IMG/VR virus record: IMGVR_UViG_3300009706_000002
Location: 1-36,664 of that record
DNA length: 36,664 nt
Reading direction: 5' to 3' (one strand)
Source: a virus
Shown here: positions 1 through 8,709 of the stretch, in pieces
How positions within the stretch are numbered: position 1 is the first letter of the stretch
Layout of the letters: each line of letters begins with the position of its first letter
Translations under genes and position numbers: made by a program
The notes under the pieces: model-generated
What the model was told of the DNA's origin: nothing
Database searches by the model: none
The model's input: only the letters and a program-made list of their open reading frames with translations

Positions 1-123
1 AACGACACCCGCATCTACACTAATCGTCCCGTCTAATAAAATTGCTGACCCCGCAGCGGGTTCTATATTAATGGCTGCACCAGAATCTAGAGTTAGGACT
101 CCTGCTGAATCAATATCTACTGT
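1..123. repeat. Terminal direct repeat, left copy
   Basis: Bases 1-123 are identical to 36542-36664. The repeat lies inside the tail-fibre gene and is 41 codons long, so joining the two copies keeps the fibre frame. I read it as the overlap left when a circular or circularly permuted genome was assembled. A genuine short packaged terminal repeat is possible but would interrupt the fibre gene in the linear virion DNA. Confidence 0.95.
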
Positions 124-375
124 CCCATCTGCGGTTATTTGAATGTTTGCTGCTGCTGCCGCCGCGTCAGTCGTAACGATAGATAAAGTCCCATGAGTAC
201 CCGCTGTAAATACTGCGGTATCACTACTACTCCCCGTCATTGTAATTACTTTGCCGTTAATTGCTACATCGTCGACAGTTAAGGCGGTTAATGTTCCGAG
301 GCTGGTTACGTTAGTTTGTGCCGCCGTTGACAGCGCCCCTACGAAAGCTGTAGATGTTATAGACGTTGCACCAGT
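1..375. repeat. Imperfect 375-bp repeat in fibre, copy 1
   Basis: Aligns in frame with 376-~700 at an offset of 375 bases (125 codons). The encoded proteins are almost identical (shared AAAANIQITADGTVDID and INIEPAAGSAILLDG), yet the DNA differs at many third codon positions. Copy 1 has no GATC while copy 2 has several. Confidence 0.85.
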
Positions 376-3300
376 AACCACCCCAGCGTCTACGCTTATG
401 GTTCCGTCTAAGAGTATCGCCGATCCAGCCGCCGGCTCTATGTTAATTGCCGCCCCAGAGTCTAAAGTTAATACGCCCGCGGAATCTATGTCTACCGTAC
501 CGTCGGCCGTAATTTGAATATTTGCTGCTGCTGCCGCGGTATCTGTGGTTACTATTGAGAGGGTGCCGTGCGTACCTACTGTAAATACGGCCGTATCGTC
601 GGTAGATCCGGTCATAGTAACGACTTTACCGTTTATAGCTACGTCATCTACTACTAAGGCCGTTAAGTCGCCTAGAGAGGTTATACTGGCTTGTGCCGCG
701 GTTGTAACTGTACCCTCCAGGTCGGCTACGATTATTCCTGCGGTTCCGGAAACTACGTTGGAACTGTAGCTTGCGTCTGGTATGTAGGTTAATTTGGGAG
801 CTGAGGCCGAAGTGCTTACATCTACGCCCAGGAAGGCGGTCTTAGCGCCAGATCCGGTATGCCAATGGGGCATCAATCCAATATCAAATCCACTATCAGC
901 GCTGGGCGCGGCGCCGTTTGTAGTTCCCATAGCGATAGTAGCATTGTCTACCACCAGGTCATCGGCTTTAACTTCTGACGAGTCGCCCGTTATTAAAAGG
1001 TTTCCGCTAATGGTAACATTCCCCGTAACGCTTAAATTATCTGCTACGGTAGTTTCGGAGGTAGCGTGGCCTATGGTAACTATAGTAGACTCTACTCCTG
1101 TACCTATCGAAACCGATTCGCTACTGTTTGCTGTATCAATTATTAAATATGCGGCGGTGGACTCTTTTATAGTAAATGCAGTTGCTCTATTATCAGTTAA
1201 AGCAATATTAATATCGTTTCCGTCAGCGCTTATAGAGTCCAGGGCTATATCGCCTACGTTTGTAATCGCCGCCTCATTAAAGGAGGTCGCGCCAAGGGTG
1301 TTTGCCGCCGCTGTAGATGTAATCCCTGCCGCTGCCGTAATTCCGCCTCCGTCTGCTATCGTAATAGCATCGTCGCCGTCTGTATAAGCTATGAGGGCTG
1401 TTTGTAATTCTGTCGTTACTTCTAAATTAGCGAAAGTATCTATCTCGCTTTCCATGTAGGTAGCGAGAGTCTGTACGGTTGTCATCCTCATAGTACCATC
1501 GTCATTAATTAAAACACCGTCGCCGTCGGCTATAGCTGTCGTGCCGCGCGCCGTTCCGCCATCAATTAAATTAAGCTCGGCTGTCGTAACCGTCGCACCA
1601 TCTAAGATCTCTAATTCCGCCTCTAAAATTGCGGCGCTGCCGATAGTAATTCCGCCAACTGTAATAACGCCTGTAGTCGTAATTGTGGAGGATCCTGTAT
1701 CTATTGTCCCGAATCCCGAGGTAATGGATCCGGAATTAATGGCACCTGTGGTAACAATATTTCCACCCCCAACGCTATGGCTTGCGAAATATGTAGATAC
1801 CGTGTCTACATTGGTCATCTTCATTGTCCCAGCGTCGTTAACTAAGAGGCCGTCGCCACTAGCCACAGCGGTAGTTCCCCTGGAAGTCCCGCCGTCAATT
1901 AAATTAATTTCCGCTGCTGTCGATGTTACGCCATCTAGTATGTTCAGCTCTGCCCCTGTGGAAGTAATAGCTGTACCCGCATAATTCAAATTTCCAGCCG
2001 CTATATTTACCTCTCCCGTGCCTTTAGGCGTTATGGTAATATCTATATTTGAATCTCCGCCGGTAGCTGAGATCGTAGGCGCTCCGCCCGTTGCTGCGTT
2101 TGCTACTGTAAATTCATTAACCGCGCTACCCGTGGCGGTAAGTTTAAATAATTCATTGCCGCCCGTATCTAAAACGCTTGTCCCTATTTTTGGGCTAGTT
2201 AAGGTTTTGTTTGTTAGAGTCTCCGCCCCTGTTAACGATACGAAACTCTCGCTCTGTAATGCTGCGTTAAATTCCGCCAGGGATCCCGTTAGGGTGTTCG
2301 TACCTAGATCTATCGATTTATTCGTAAAAGTATCGGTAGTGGCCTTACCTACTAGCGTATCTGTCGCCACAGGCAGCGTTACAGTAACGTCGCCCCCTGG
2401 ATCTCCAGGTGAAAGCGTTAATTCGTGGGTGTCTGCTGTGGCTCCCTCAAATACTAAATTTCCTGTAATTGTCCCGCCGAATGCGATTGTATCTCCGGCC
2501 GCGTCTCCCAGGGTTATCGTTCCGCCGTTAAAAGTGGATGTGCCGGTAACGGTTAAATTCCCGCCTACGCCGACATTTCCGGCGAAGGTCGCCGCGCCAG
2601 CAGTAGTAAAAGCGAGGGCGTCTACGCTGGAGCTTCCGGATCCGTCTACAAAACTGGACGTACCATATCTAATATATAATCCACTGTCCCCAGAGGCCCC
2701 AGATTGTCTAACTAACGCCCAGTTATCTACGAAGGCCGTGCTATTAACTTCTTTTAATTGTACCATAGATCCCCAGGTACCCACATTGTTAGACACAATG
2801 TCTACGCTGGAGTCGTCCGCGCTTATGGAAATAGTTTCGTCTCTATTGCCAGCGGCACGGAGCCAGCCGGTTCCTAGATCTGTGGATTGTACGCTAAATA
2901 AATTATCTACGTTATCGCCGGTGCCTATGCCTACCCTGCTTTCGCTGGCATCTACGTAAAAAGTCCCGCTGTCAAAATTAACGTCCCCGCTGGCCGTAGC
3001 CGTTGTAAAGGCGGCGGTAGATGCAGAGTTAGCTCCTATCGCTGTAGCGTCAATTTCTCCCCCAGCTATATCGACTTTCGTAATATCTACCTCTCCAGAT
3101 CCATTAGGCGTAATAGCTATATTACCATTCGCCCCGTCTGTTATGGTTATAGATCCGGTTGTAGAGTTTCCGGTCTGGAGGGTTGCGTCGTAATCGCCGC
3201 TGGATTGAAAAACACCCGCAGCGCTTCCCGTACCCGCGGCTAAAATCCCGTTTATTGTTACGGTGCCGTTGGTAGAGTTCGTAATTGTTTCGTCGTTTTG

Positions 3301-4488
3301 TAAAATTATTCCAGCAGCTCCCGTAACGTCCAGGCTGGTACTGGCTGTAATAGTGGTAAAGGATCCGGCGGCGGCTGATGCAGCGCCGATAATAGATCCA
3401 TCAATAGCCCCGCTATCTATATTTACGTTAGTCATAGCGTTAGTGCCAAAATCTGAGACAGCGTTAATATCCAGGGCTTTATCTATCTGGATTTTTTCGC
3501 CGCTATCGGTCGTTACAAAAGTCATATAGGCATTAGATGACTCTTTAATCTCCAGGGCCGTAGCTTTATTGTCATCTAAAACGAGATCGAACCCAGACCC
3601 GTCGTCCGAGGATACGGTATCTACATTTATATCGCCCACATTGGTAATATTTCCGTCGCCTACACTTAGAGAGCTAACGGTTGCGGCACCGGTTGAAAGG
3701 GTAGAGGATCCATTATCTATGTTTCCAAATCCGCTCGTTATGGATCCCGCATTAAGGGCGCCAGTTGTGGTTACGTTCGACAGGGTATCCAGCGAAGTTT
3801 CCATGTAGGTTTCAAAATCTGTGAGGGCGACTTGCTTCATCGTCCCGCCGTCATTTACTACGACTCTATCCGCGTCCGCCAGGGTTGTAGAGGTGGCCGA
3901 AGTGTCGCCGTCGATATTATTGATCTCGGCGGCGGTAGAAGTAATCGCGGTACCAGCTATTTTTAAAGTCGTCGCGTTGACTTCGCCAGAGGATCCGTAA
4001 ATTACCGCTTTACTATTTACGATAGTGCCGGCGGAGGATCCGTCTATTAAATTAAGTTCTGCCGCTGTAGAGGTAACTCCATCTAAGATGTTTAACTCTG
4101 CGGCCGTCGAAGAAACGCCGTCCAATATATTAAGCTCTGCCGCAGTCGAAGAAACGCCGTCGAGTATGTTAAGTTCGGCGGCGGTGGATGTAACCAGGAC
4201 GGCTCCGAGCATTAATCCCTTATTGGTGCCGTTGTGCTGGGTTATTTCTACCGTTTCGTTAGTAGTGTCGACTACAAGGACGTCCCCACCATCGCTATTT
4301 TTACGGACTAATAGCGCCTCTGTATTGGTTACGTCTATAATAAATTGTCCCTCTACCGTCTGATCTACGCCAAAGGAGACGTCCCCGGATATGGTCATAT
4401 CTCCGTCGAGGATAAAATCGCCGGTTATCGTCCCGCCGGATGCTATATCTTGAATTAATGAGTCTGCGAAACCGTGGCTAATCGACAT
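1..4488 (-). CDS. Giant tail fibre, N-terminal part (residues 1-1496)
   Basis: This is the first part of a fibre of 2032 residues that continues across the circular join at 36541. It starts at ATG 4488, one base after the stop of the preceding gene. The protein is low-complexity and rich in Thr, Ser, Ala, Gly, Asp and Ile. It carries repeated motifs of the type TSTAAELNILDG, GSITSGFG and TFTNKSIDL, known from trimeric, mostly beta-structured phage fibres. The presumed role is host recognition at the tail. Three tandem 13-residue repeats sit near residues 100-145 (bases 4054-4188). Two 125-residue repeats lie at the other end, near the join. Many plus-strand open frames overlap this gene but are shadows of its repetitive codons. 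Confidence 0.9.
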   Translation of the reverse strand, partial: MSISHGFADSLIQDIASGGTITGDFILDGDMTISGDVSFGVDQTVEGQFIIDVTNTEALLVRKNSDGGDVLVVDTTNETVEITQHNGTNKGLMLGAVLVTSTAAELNILDGVSSTAAELNILDGVSSTAAELNILDGVTSTAAELNLIDGSSAGTIVNSKAVIYGSSGEVNATTLKIAGTAITSTAAEINNIDGDTSATSTTLADADRVVVNDGGTMKQVALTDFETYMETSLDTLSNVTTTGALNAGSITSGFGNIDNGSSTLSTGAATVSSLSVGDGNITNVGDINVDTVSSDDGSGFDLVLDDNKATALEIKESSNAYMTFVTTDSGEKIQIDKALDINAVSDFGTNAMTNVNIDSGAIDGSIIGAASAAAGSFTTITASTSLDVTGAAGIILQNDETITNSTNGTVTINGILAAGTGSAAGVFQSSGDYDATLQTGNSTTGSITITDGANGNIAITPNGSGEVDITKVDIAGGEIDATAIGANSASTAAFTTATASGDVNFDSGTFYVDASESRVGIGTGDNVDNLFSVQSTDLGTGWLRAAGNRDETISISADDSSVDIVSNNVGTWGSMVQLKEVNSTAFVDNWALVRQSGASGDSGLYIRYGTSSFVDGSGSSSVDALAFTTAGAATFAGNVGVGGNLTVTGTSTFNGGTITLGDAAGDTIAFGGTITGNLVFEGATADTHELTLSPGDPGGDVTVTLPVATDTLVGKATTDTFTNKSIDLGTNTLTGSLAEFNAALQSESFVSLTGAETLTNKTLTSPKIGTSVLDTGGNELFKLTATGSAVNEFTVANAATGGAPTISATGGDSNIDITITPKGTGEVNIAAGNLNYAGTAITSTGAELNILDGVTSTAAEINLIDGGTSRGTTAVASGDGLLVNDAGTMKMTNVDTVSTYFASHSVGGGNIVTTGAINSGSITSGFGTIDTGSSTITTTGVITVGGITIGSAAILEAELEILDGATVTTAELNLIDGGTARGTTAIADGDGVLINDDGTMRMTTVQTLATYMESEIDTFANLEVTTELQTALIAYTDGDDAITIADGGGITAAAGITSTAAANTLGATSFNEAAITNVGDIALDSISADGNDINIALTDNRATAFTIKESTAAYLIIDTANSSESVSIGTGVESTIVTIGHATSETTVADNLSVTGNVTISGNLLITGDSSEVKADDLVVDNATIAMGTTNGAAPSADSGFDIGLMPHWHTGSGAKTAFLGVDVSTSASAPKLTYIPDASYSSNVVSGTAGIIVADLEGTVTTAAQASITSLGDLTALVVDDVAINGKVVTMTGSTDDTAVFTVGTHGTLSIVTTDTAAAAANIQITADGTVDIDSAGVLTLDSGAAINIEPAAGSAILLDGTISVDAGVVTGATSITSTAFVGALSTAAQTNVTSLGTLTALTVDDVAINGKVITMTGSSSDTAVFTAGTHGTLSIVTTDAAAAAANIQITADGTVDIDSAGVLTLDSGAAINIEPAAGSAILLDGTISVDAGVV
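376..700. repeat. Imperfect 375-bp repeat in fibre, copy 2
   Basis: Second copy of the 125-codon fibre unit; the match fades at about base 700. It contains GATC sites such as 422-425, unlike copy 1. Confidence 0.8.
4054..4188. repeat. 39-bp tandem repeats in fibre
   Basis: Three full units start at 4054, 4093 and 4132, followed by a partial unit from 4171. Each encodes the 13-residue unit STAAELNILDGVS. Single copies of the same motif recur elsewhere in the fibre (around 1560 and 1900). This is coding repetition, not a CRISPR array. Confidence 0.9.
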
Positions 4489-4489
4489 A

Positions 4490-4846
4490 TTACATCTCCA
4501 CTATTCGTACAGCTTTAGTGGCCGAAGATTCAGACAGCGCATTAAAATAAACTGTCGCACCCAGGCCTCGCGGTACTTTAAGAAAAAAGGTTGTATTCCC
4601 AGGAATAATTAAATCGTTTGATGTGCTGCAATCTCCATTCGTACTAGATACCGAGATAGAAAAGTTAAAATAGATATTTCCCGCAGAGTATACGCCTATC
4701 TGGCTCGCCGTGGCCCCTATGGTATAGTGGACGGTATTCGTTGTAGCGGCATTAGTCCCGGCTGTTATAGCGGACTTAACCGACCATCCGGCCGAAACGT
4801 CTACGTTTAATGTCTCCTGTACCGATCTTTTATGTAGATCTGCCAT
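4490..4846 (-). CDS. Small virion-associated protein
   Basis: 118 residues, no confident family. It starts MADLHKRSVQETLNV, closely resembling the start of the next upstream gene (MANIHKFSPQEALNI), so the two may share an attachment segment. The rest is Thr/Ala/Asn-rich and predicted to be beta-structured, ending KAVRIVEM. It lies between the capsid genes and the fibre in one minus-strand run; its stop is one base before the fibre ATG. A role as a decoration or fibre-attachment protein is inferred from position only. Confidence 0.75.
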   Translation of the reverse strand: MADLHKRSVQETLNVDVSAGWSVKSAITAGTNAATTNTVHYTIGATASQIGVYSAGNIYFNFSISVSSTNGDCSTSNDLIIPGNTTFFLKVPRGLGATVYFNALSESSATKAVRIVEM

Positions 4847-4858
4847 AATATTCTCCTA

Positions 4859-5425
4859 TTATAAATCTATTCCGAGGACTAATTCAATATCGCCAACGCT
4901 AAATGATGGCGTTGTATTCCCTGGGTCGTTTTCACTTGATACCCGAGCCGCCACATATACGCTGGACGAGCCAGACTCCGACTGTAACATCAAAGGTAGT
5001 TGTGGATATGTTTTTGCGGCTCCCGTGAAGGCCTTATATCCCTGCATTATGGTATATACTCTACCGCCGCCGGGGTTCTGCTGTAGGTTGGTAGCGTCCA
5101 CAGAAATACAGCCAAGGTTTTTAGCTGTGCCGAAATCGGCGTCGCTCATACTCCATGCCGCATTAACTGTGCCAACGCTTTGATTAACCTGGAAGAACCA
5201 GAGCTGTATATCAAATAGACTCGCTGACTTCGAGTTTATAGTTATGTTTATAAGTTTTGATGCGCCGCCTGGATAAGCTACAGCGTTCGGTATTTCCGTT
5301 GTATTAAATAATATGTCATTATTTGAATATTGGACGCCAGTAATTGTAGGTGTAACCCTAATTGCCGTCCGTTGTGCCACGATATTTAGCGCCTCTTGTG
5401 GGCTAAACTTATGTATATTTGCCAT
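4859..5425 (-). CDS. Putative virion protein (decoration or fibre-associated)
   Basis: 188 residues. The N-terminus MANIHKFSPQEALNI resembles the neighbouring 118-residue protein. The remainder has alternating hydrophobic and polar stretches typical of beta-sandwich virion proteins. The start has a purine-rich ribosome-binding site (AGAAGGGGA) just upstream. It sits downstream of the capsid gene in the minus-strand structural run, separated by 59 bases from the preceding gene. Function not recognised; a structural role is inferred from context. Confidence 0.75.
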   Translation of the reverse strand: MANIHKFSPQEALNIVAQRTAIRVTPTITGVQYSNNDILFNTTEIPNAVAYPGGASKLINITINSKSASLFDIQLWFFQVNQSVGTVNAAWSMSDADFGTAKNLGCISVDATNLQQNPGGGRVYTIMQGYKAFTGAAKTYPQLPLMLQSESGSSSVYVAARVSSENDPGNTTPSFSVGDIELVLGIDL

Positions 5426-5484
5426 TTTATCCCCTTCTATTTAGGGCGCCAGTAAAGGACTTGACTTGTCCGTGAACAGGCTAG

Positions 5485-5763
5485 TTAACTTGTTGCGTTG
5501 TTTACTTTTACAAGTAGCTCCGCCTTTTTATCTCGAGAGCCGTATTTTATCTCTTCTCCGGCCATCCATTTACGAATTTCTTTTACCGACCAGTCGTTAT
5601 CCGGCACGGTTTCAAACCTAACAGATCCGGAATCGTCTTTTTCCTTGTTAACGACCTTAGCTCCATTTTTGAGCGCATCCGATAGGGTGTTCTTACCCAT
5701 TTCGCCGCTATCGTTAATAGAAAAAGGCTCTTCCCCTGTTCTTTGTACCCATACGTCTGTCAT
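5485..5763 (-). CDS. Small head protein with possible SAP/HeH-like C-terminus
   Basis: 92 residues, acidic and Lys-rich. The segment NDWSVKEIRKWMAGEEIKYG followed by KKAELLVKV resembles the short helix-extended-loop-helix or SAP-like motif found at the end of small phage head proteins that sit directly after capsid. That family assignment is weak and based on pattern only. It lies 77 bases downstream of the capsid gene in the same orientation. A head-completion or decoration role is inferred. Confidence 0.7.
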   Translation of the reverse strand: MTDVWVQRTGEEPFSINDSGEMGKNTLSDALKNGAKVVNKEKDDSGSVRFETVPDNDWSVKEIRKWMAGEEIKYGSRDKKAELLVKVNNATS

Positions 5764-5840
5764 AATTTTATCCTTATCCCCAGTTTGGGCGGCCGTAAAA
5801 ACAGCCGCCGTCTACTAGGATAGTTAGAAAGGTCGAGAGT

Positions 5841-6728
5841 TTAGCTCGCGTTAGTGAATTTATATCCACGTTTGTTATCCGAATCGTCTAGGATTTTTAC
5901 GCCCCAGAGTAAATCGGCTACGACCTTAGTTCCCAAAACATCAATATCGTATTGATCTTGAACGCGTAAATCCTGCTGTACTGCTACAGCACAAGCAGAT
6001 CTATGAAAGATCACAGCCGATACACTTGTACCGCCGGTATCTAAAGAGTTGCTCATAAATACGGGCATTCCCATAGTCTGTCCTACTTGTCCCGAGTGAA
6101 TCGGGCTATTATCGGCATTAAAGCCAGCAATATCCGAACGGACAAAGCTCGCGCCAAATGTTCCGCCTGGATTAAGCATATCAGCGTATACCGTAGGATT
6201 AACAACCATATAAACATCGCCGCCGGTGTAATCTATGTCGTTTTCGCCAAGGTTGGCGATAGCGGCCTCTAGTTCGTTAGCTGTTATTTGGTCATCCGTG
6301 GTGAGTGTTGCGCCCTGGTTAACGGTAATAAGCTGGCCGGCAATAGATGAGTCTAATTGCTTTGCCAAAGAATACCCCATTGCCCTCGAGTATTTCGAGA
6401 AGAGGTCAACCTCACTTTGCACGGCTAAAACATCTGTAAATAGCTTAGCGGCATAATAATGTTGATTTACGGTTAATTGCGTTTCTGTTTCCGCTGGTGC
6501 CACATAACTAACTTGGGCGCCGTCGGTTAGGCTCGCTGCTGTCATTTTAGCAATCTCGGGGAAATGGATCGTATCGCCTTTACCTTTTACCATAGACGAA
6601 TAATCGTCCACAAGGTTTTTAAATACGAGTTTTTCCTCGAAATACTTATAGATAGAGTCTGCCCACATTTCTGGGATAAAATACTGGGTTACGCCAGTAT
6701 CGAAAATAGTTCCTGATGGAGTTGCCAT
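5841..6728 (-). CDS. Major capsid protein
   Basis: 295 residues. It follows the putative scaffold gene after a 14-base gap and has the size and composition of an HK97-fold shell protein. The N-terminal part (PEMWADSIYKYFEEKLVF, then GDTIHFPEIAKMTAASL) and the later VYMVVNPTVYADML and GMPVFMSNSL segments are typical of major capsid proteins that have an N-arm, a long helix and a central A-domain. The C-terminus (VLGTKVVADLLWGVKILD) matches the usual final strands. No protease gene is evident nearby, so scaffold-assisted assembly without maturation cleavage is possible; this is inference. Confidence 0.88.
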   Translation of the reverse strand: MATPSGTIFDTGVTQYFIPEMWADSIYKYFEEKLVFKNLVDDYSSMVKGKGDTIHFPEIAKMTAASLTDGAQVSYVAPAETETQLTVNQHYYAAKLFTDVLAVQSEVDLFSKYSRAMGYSLAKQLDSSIAGQLITVNQGATLTTDDQITANELEAAIANLGENDIDYTGGDVYMVVNPTVYADMLNPGGTFGASFVRSDIAGFNADNSPIHSGQVGQTMGMPVFMSNSLDTGGTSVSAVIFHRSACAVAVQQDLRVQDQYDIDVLGTKVVADLLWGVKILDDSDNKRGYKFTNAS

Positions 6729-6742
6729 AATTTGTTCCTAAT

Positions 6743-7303
6743 TTATTGAGATCTGGCCGACTTTTGCGCGTACTGTTTCGTAATTTGCGCCCATGCCGCC
6801 TGGCGTTCTTTAGGTGGTAATTTGTCGACATCTTCAAGTCGATAAGTCTTACCGCTAATAGTCCCTGGCGTCTCTGGCGGATTAGCCGCAGTTTGCGCCG
6901 TAGATTTCTTCTCTACGTATTTTAAAGTAGCTAGATCTAGTTTAGATAATTGATCTCGTTCATCTTCTGGGAAACCTTCCAGGATGTTCGCCCGTTCGGC
7001 GTTGTCCCGTTCGCGATACCCTTTTAACTCCGCATCCATTGTGGCGCTCTTTTCTTCTAACTCCTGGATAACGACTTTATAATTGCCGTCTGCCTGGAGC
7101 TTGCTCTTCCGCGCATCGTCTTGCTTTAGTTCTATTTCGGCCAGGCGGCCTTCCGCCTCCTGTTTCTTTTGCCGCTGAAGTTTCGCGTTCTGTACTTCCC
7201 TGGTATAGAGATCTTTAAAGTCTACGTCCGCGGTCTGGGTCGCAGTTGAATCGGTCTGATTCTTTGTTTCTTTACCCGCCTGGGCTATCATTTCTTCGGC
7301 CAT
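6743..7303 (-). CDS. Capsid scaffold-like protein
   Basis: 186 residues from ATG 7303, chosen because AAGGA lies nine bases upstream. An in-frame GTG at 7321 has no such site. The protein is highly charged with a long predicted coiled coil (KLQRQKKQEAEGRLAEIEL onwards to about residue 120) and a Pro-rich C-terminal part, the usual layout of phage scaffolding proteins. Position immediately upstream of the capsid gene supports this. It is the first gene of the 21-kb minus-strand structural run and diverges from the terminase gene. Confidence 0.82.
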   Translation of the reverse strand: MAEEMIAQAGKETKNQTDSTATQTADVDFKDLYTREVQNAKLQRQKKQEAEGRLAEIELKQDDARKSKLQADGNYKVVIQELEEKSATMDAELKGYRERDNAERANILEGFPEDERDQLSKLDLATLKYVEKKSTAQTAANPPETPGTISGKTYRLEDVDKLPPKERQAAWAQITKQYAQKSARSQ

Positions 7304-7321
7304 CTGGTCTGTTCCTTCCAC

Positions 7322-7380
7322 ATTATTAAAATGTTGTTAGTCGCATTTTAGCAAATTTTAACTAAATTTCCACTATATAA
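7322..7380. promoter_or_regulatory. Divergent intergenic region between scaffold and terminase
   Basis: This AT-rich 59-bp gap separates the minus-strand structural genes from the plus-strand terminase operon and must hold both promoters, unless transcripts enter from outside. I see no clear -35/-10 pair and none of the 9-bp CTTATAG boxes found at the other promoters. The terminase ATG at 7381 has no upstream Shine-Dalgarno and directly follows TATATAA, so it may be leaderless. Confidence 0.45.
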
Positions 7381-8709
7381 ATGCAAAAACTAACAGCATA
7401 TAAAAATAAATGGTTCAAATTCACCGATTATACGCCGCACCCTGGGCAGCTAAAATTACACAACGCATCTAAAGAGGCGCGGTTTGTCGTGGCGAATTGT
7501 GGCCGACGGTGGGGTAAATCTTTTGCCGCAGCCAGGGAGGCCGAGGTCATCGCTACACAAAAAAATAAATTAGTCTGGATTGTTGCGCCTACCTACGGGA
7601 CTAGTGAGCGAATTTTTAGGATCCTTTGGGACAATATGATCATCAAACACAGATTACCCACCCGGCGAAAATCATTAAACGATCAATATATCGAGTTTGA
7701 ATGGGGATCCATAATCGAGGGAAAGTCGGCGGAACACCCGGAGGGATTGATAGGTGCCGGTTGCGACCTGGTGATTATGGACGAGGCCTCCAAGATGAAT
7801 TTAAAGCGGATCTGGCAGAGCTATATCCGCCCCACGTTGTCAGACAAAAAAGGGAAAGCTATTTTTATTTCTACGCCCAGCGGTTACGATTATTTCTGGG
7901 AGCTTTTTAATCTGGCTAAGACCCGTAAGGACTGGTTTAGTTTTAGCTCTCCGTCCTGGGAGAATACTTACGCGTTTCCCAAGGGCAGAGAGGAAGAGGA
8001 TCTAGAAGAGGCGGCCAGCACCTTATCTCAAGAGGCATTTTCTCAAGAGTACGGAGCTGCTTTTACGTCCATGTCAGGCCGTGTTTATGCTGATTTCGAT
8101 CGCGAAAAAAATGTAGGATATTATCCGTATATTCCACTATATCCAGTCTATCTTTGCCTGGACTTTGGCTATCGTATGCCCGCTGCTTTATGGTTTCAGA
8201 CCTACAGGCATGACGGCGCCAAAGAGAATGACTGGCATATAAACATAATCGACGAGATCCTCCACGTCCCTAATCTAAAGATTTCGGATCTGGCCGACCT
8301 TGTCCAGAGAAAAAAATACAGAATCCAGCAAGTTTTCGGAGATCCTGCCGGCTACCAGGTACAGTCATCGGTCGGCGTTGGCGAGTCAGAGCTATTTTAC
8401 CAGGCGACCGGCCTACGGGTCTGGAGTTTGAGAGATAAGCCGAGCAGATCCATAGCCTCCGGCGTAAGTCATGTGCGCGGATACGTAAAATCGGCGGACG
8501 GGACTAGGCGGCTGCACATAAATAAAAACTGCGTTGGATTAATTGAAGATTTAGAGAGTTACCGATACCCAGAAAGAAACGACGGGCAGCCATTGAAAGA
8601 CTCACCGCTGAAGGATGGGTATTCCGAACATGGCGCAGATTGTTTAAGATACGGAGTGATAAACCGGTTTCCAATTAGAAAATACAAGTATAGGACGGCG
8701 AAAAGATGA
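7381..8709 (+). CDS. terL: Terminase large subunit (packaging ATPase-nuclease)
   Basis: 442 residues. The N-terminal ATPase shows Walker A CGRRWGKS (40-47), Walker B LVIMDEA (130-136) and the coupling motif FISTPSG (162-168). The C-terminal RNase H-like nuclease shows acidic residues in CLDFGY (Asp261), FGDPAG (Asp321) and HGADCLRY (Asp420). It cuts concatemeric DNA and pumps it into the prohead through the portal. It is the first gene of the plus-strand packaging operon and overlaps the portal start by four bases (ATGA). The ATG has no visible ribosome-binding site. The probable small subunit lies far away on the opposite strand. Confidence 0.96.
   Translation: MQKLTAYKNKWFKFTDYTPHPGQLKLHNASKEARFVVANCGRRWGKSFAAAREAEVIATQKNKLVWIVAPTYGTSERIFRILWDNMIIKHRLPTRRKSLNDQYIEFEWGSIIEGKSAEHPEGLIGAGCDLVIMDEASKMNLKRIWQSYIRPTLSDKKGKAIFISTPSGYDYFWELFNLAKTRKDWFSFSSPSWENTYAFPKGREEEDLEEAASTLSQEAFSQEYGAAFTSMSGRVYADFDREKNVGYYPYIPLYPVYLCLDFGYRMPAALWFQTYRHDGAKENDWHINIIDEILHVPNLKISDLADLVQRKKYRIQQVFGDPAGYQVQSSVGVGESELFYQATGLRVWSLRDKPSRSIASGVSHVRGYVKSADGTRRLHINKNCVGLIEDLESYRYPERNDGQPLKDSPLKDGYSEHGADCLRYGVINRFPIRKYKYRTAKR

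Noticed and set aside
4054-4188. Regular repeats suggestive of a CRISPR array
   Set aside because: The 39-bp units are contiguous, with no spacers, and encode a 13-residue fibre motif.
251-4363. Series of plus-strand open frames (for example 2018-2959, 313 residues)
   Set aside because: They are antisense to the repetitive fibre gene, rich in Val, Pro and Ser in mirror of its Thr/Ala/Gly codons, and have no consistent ribosome-binding sites.
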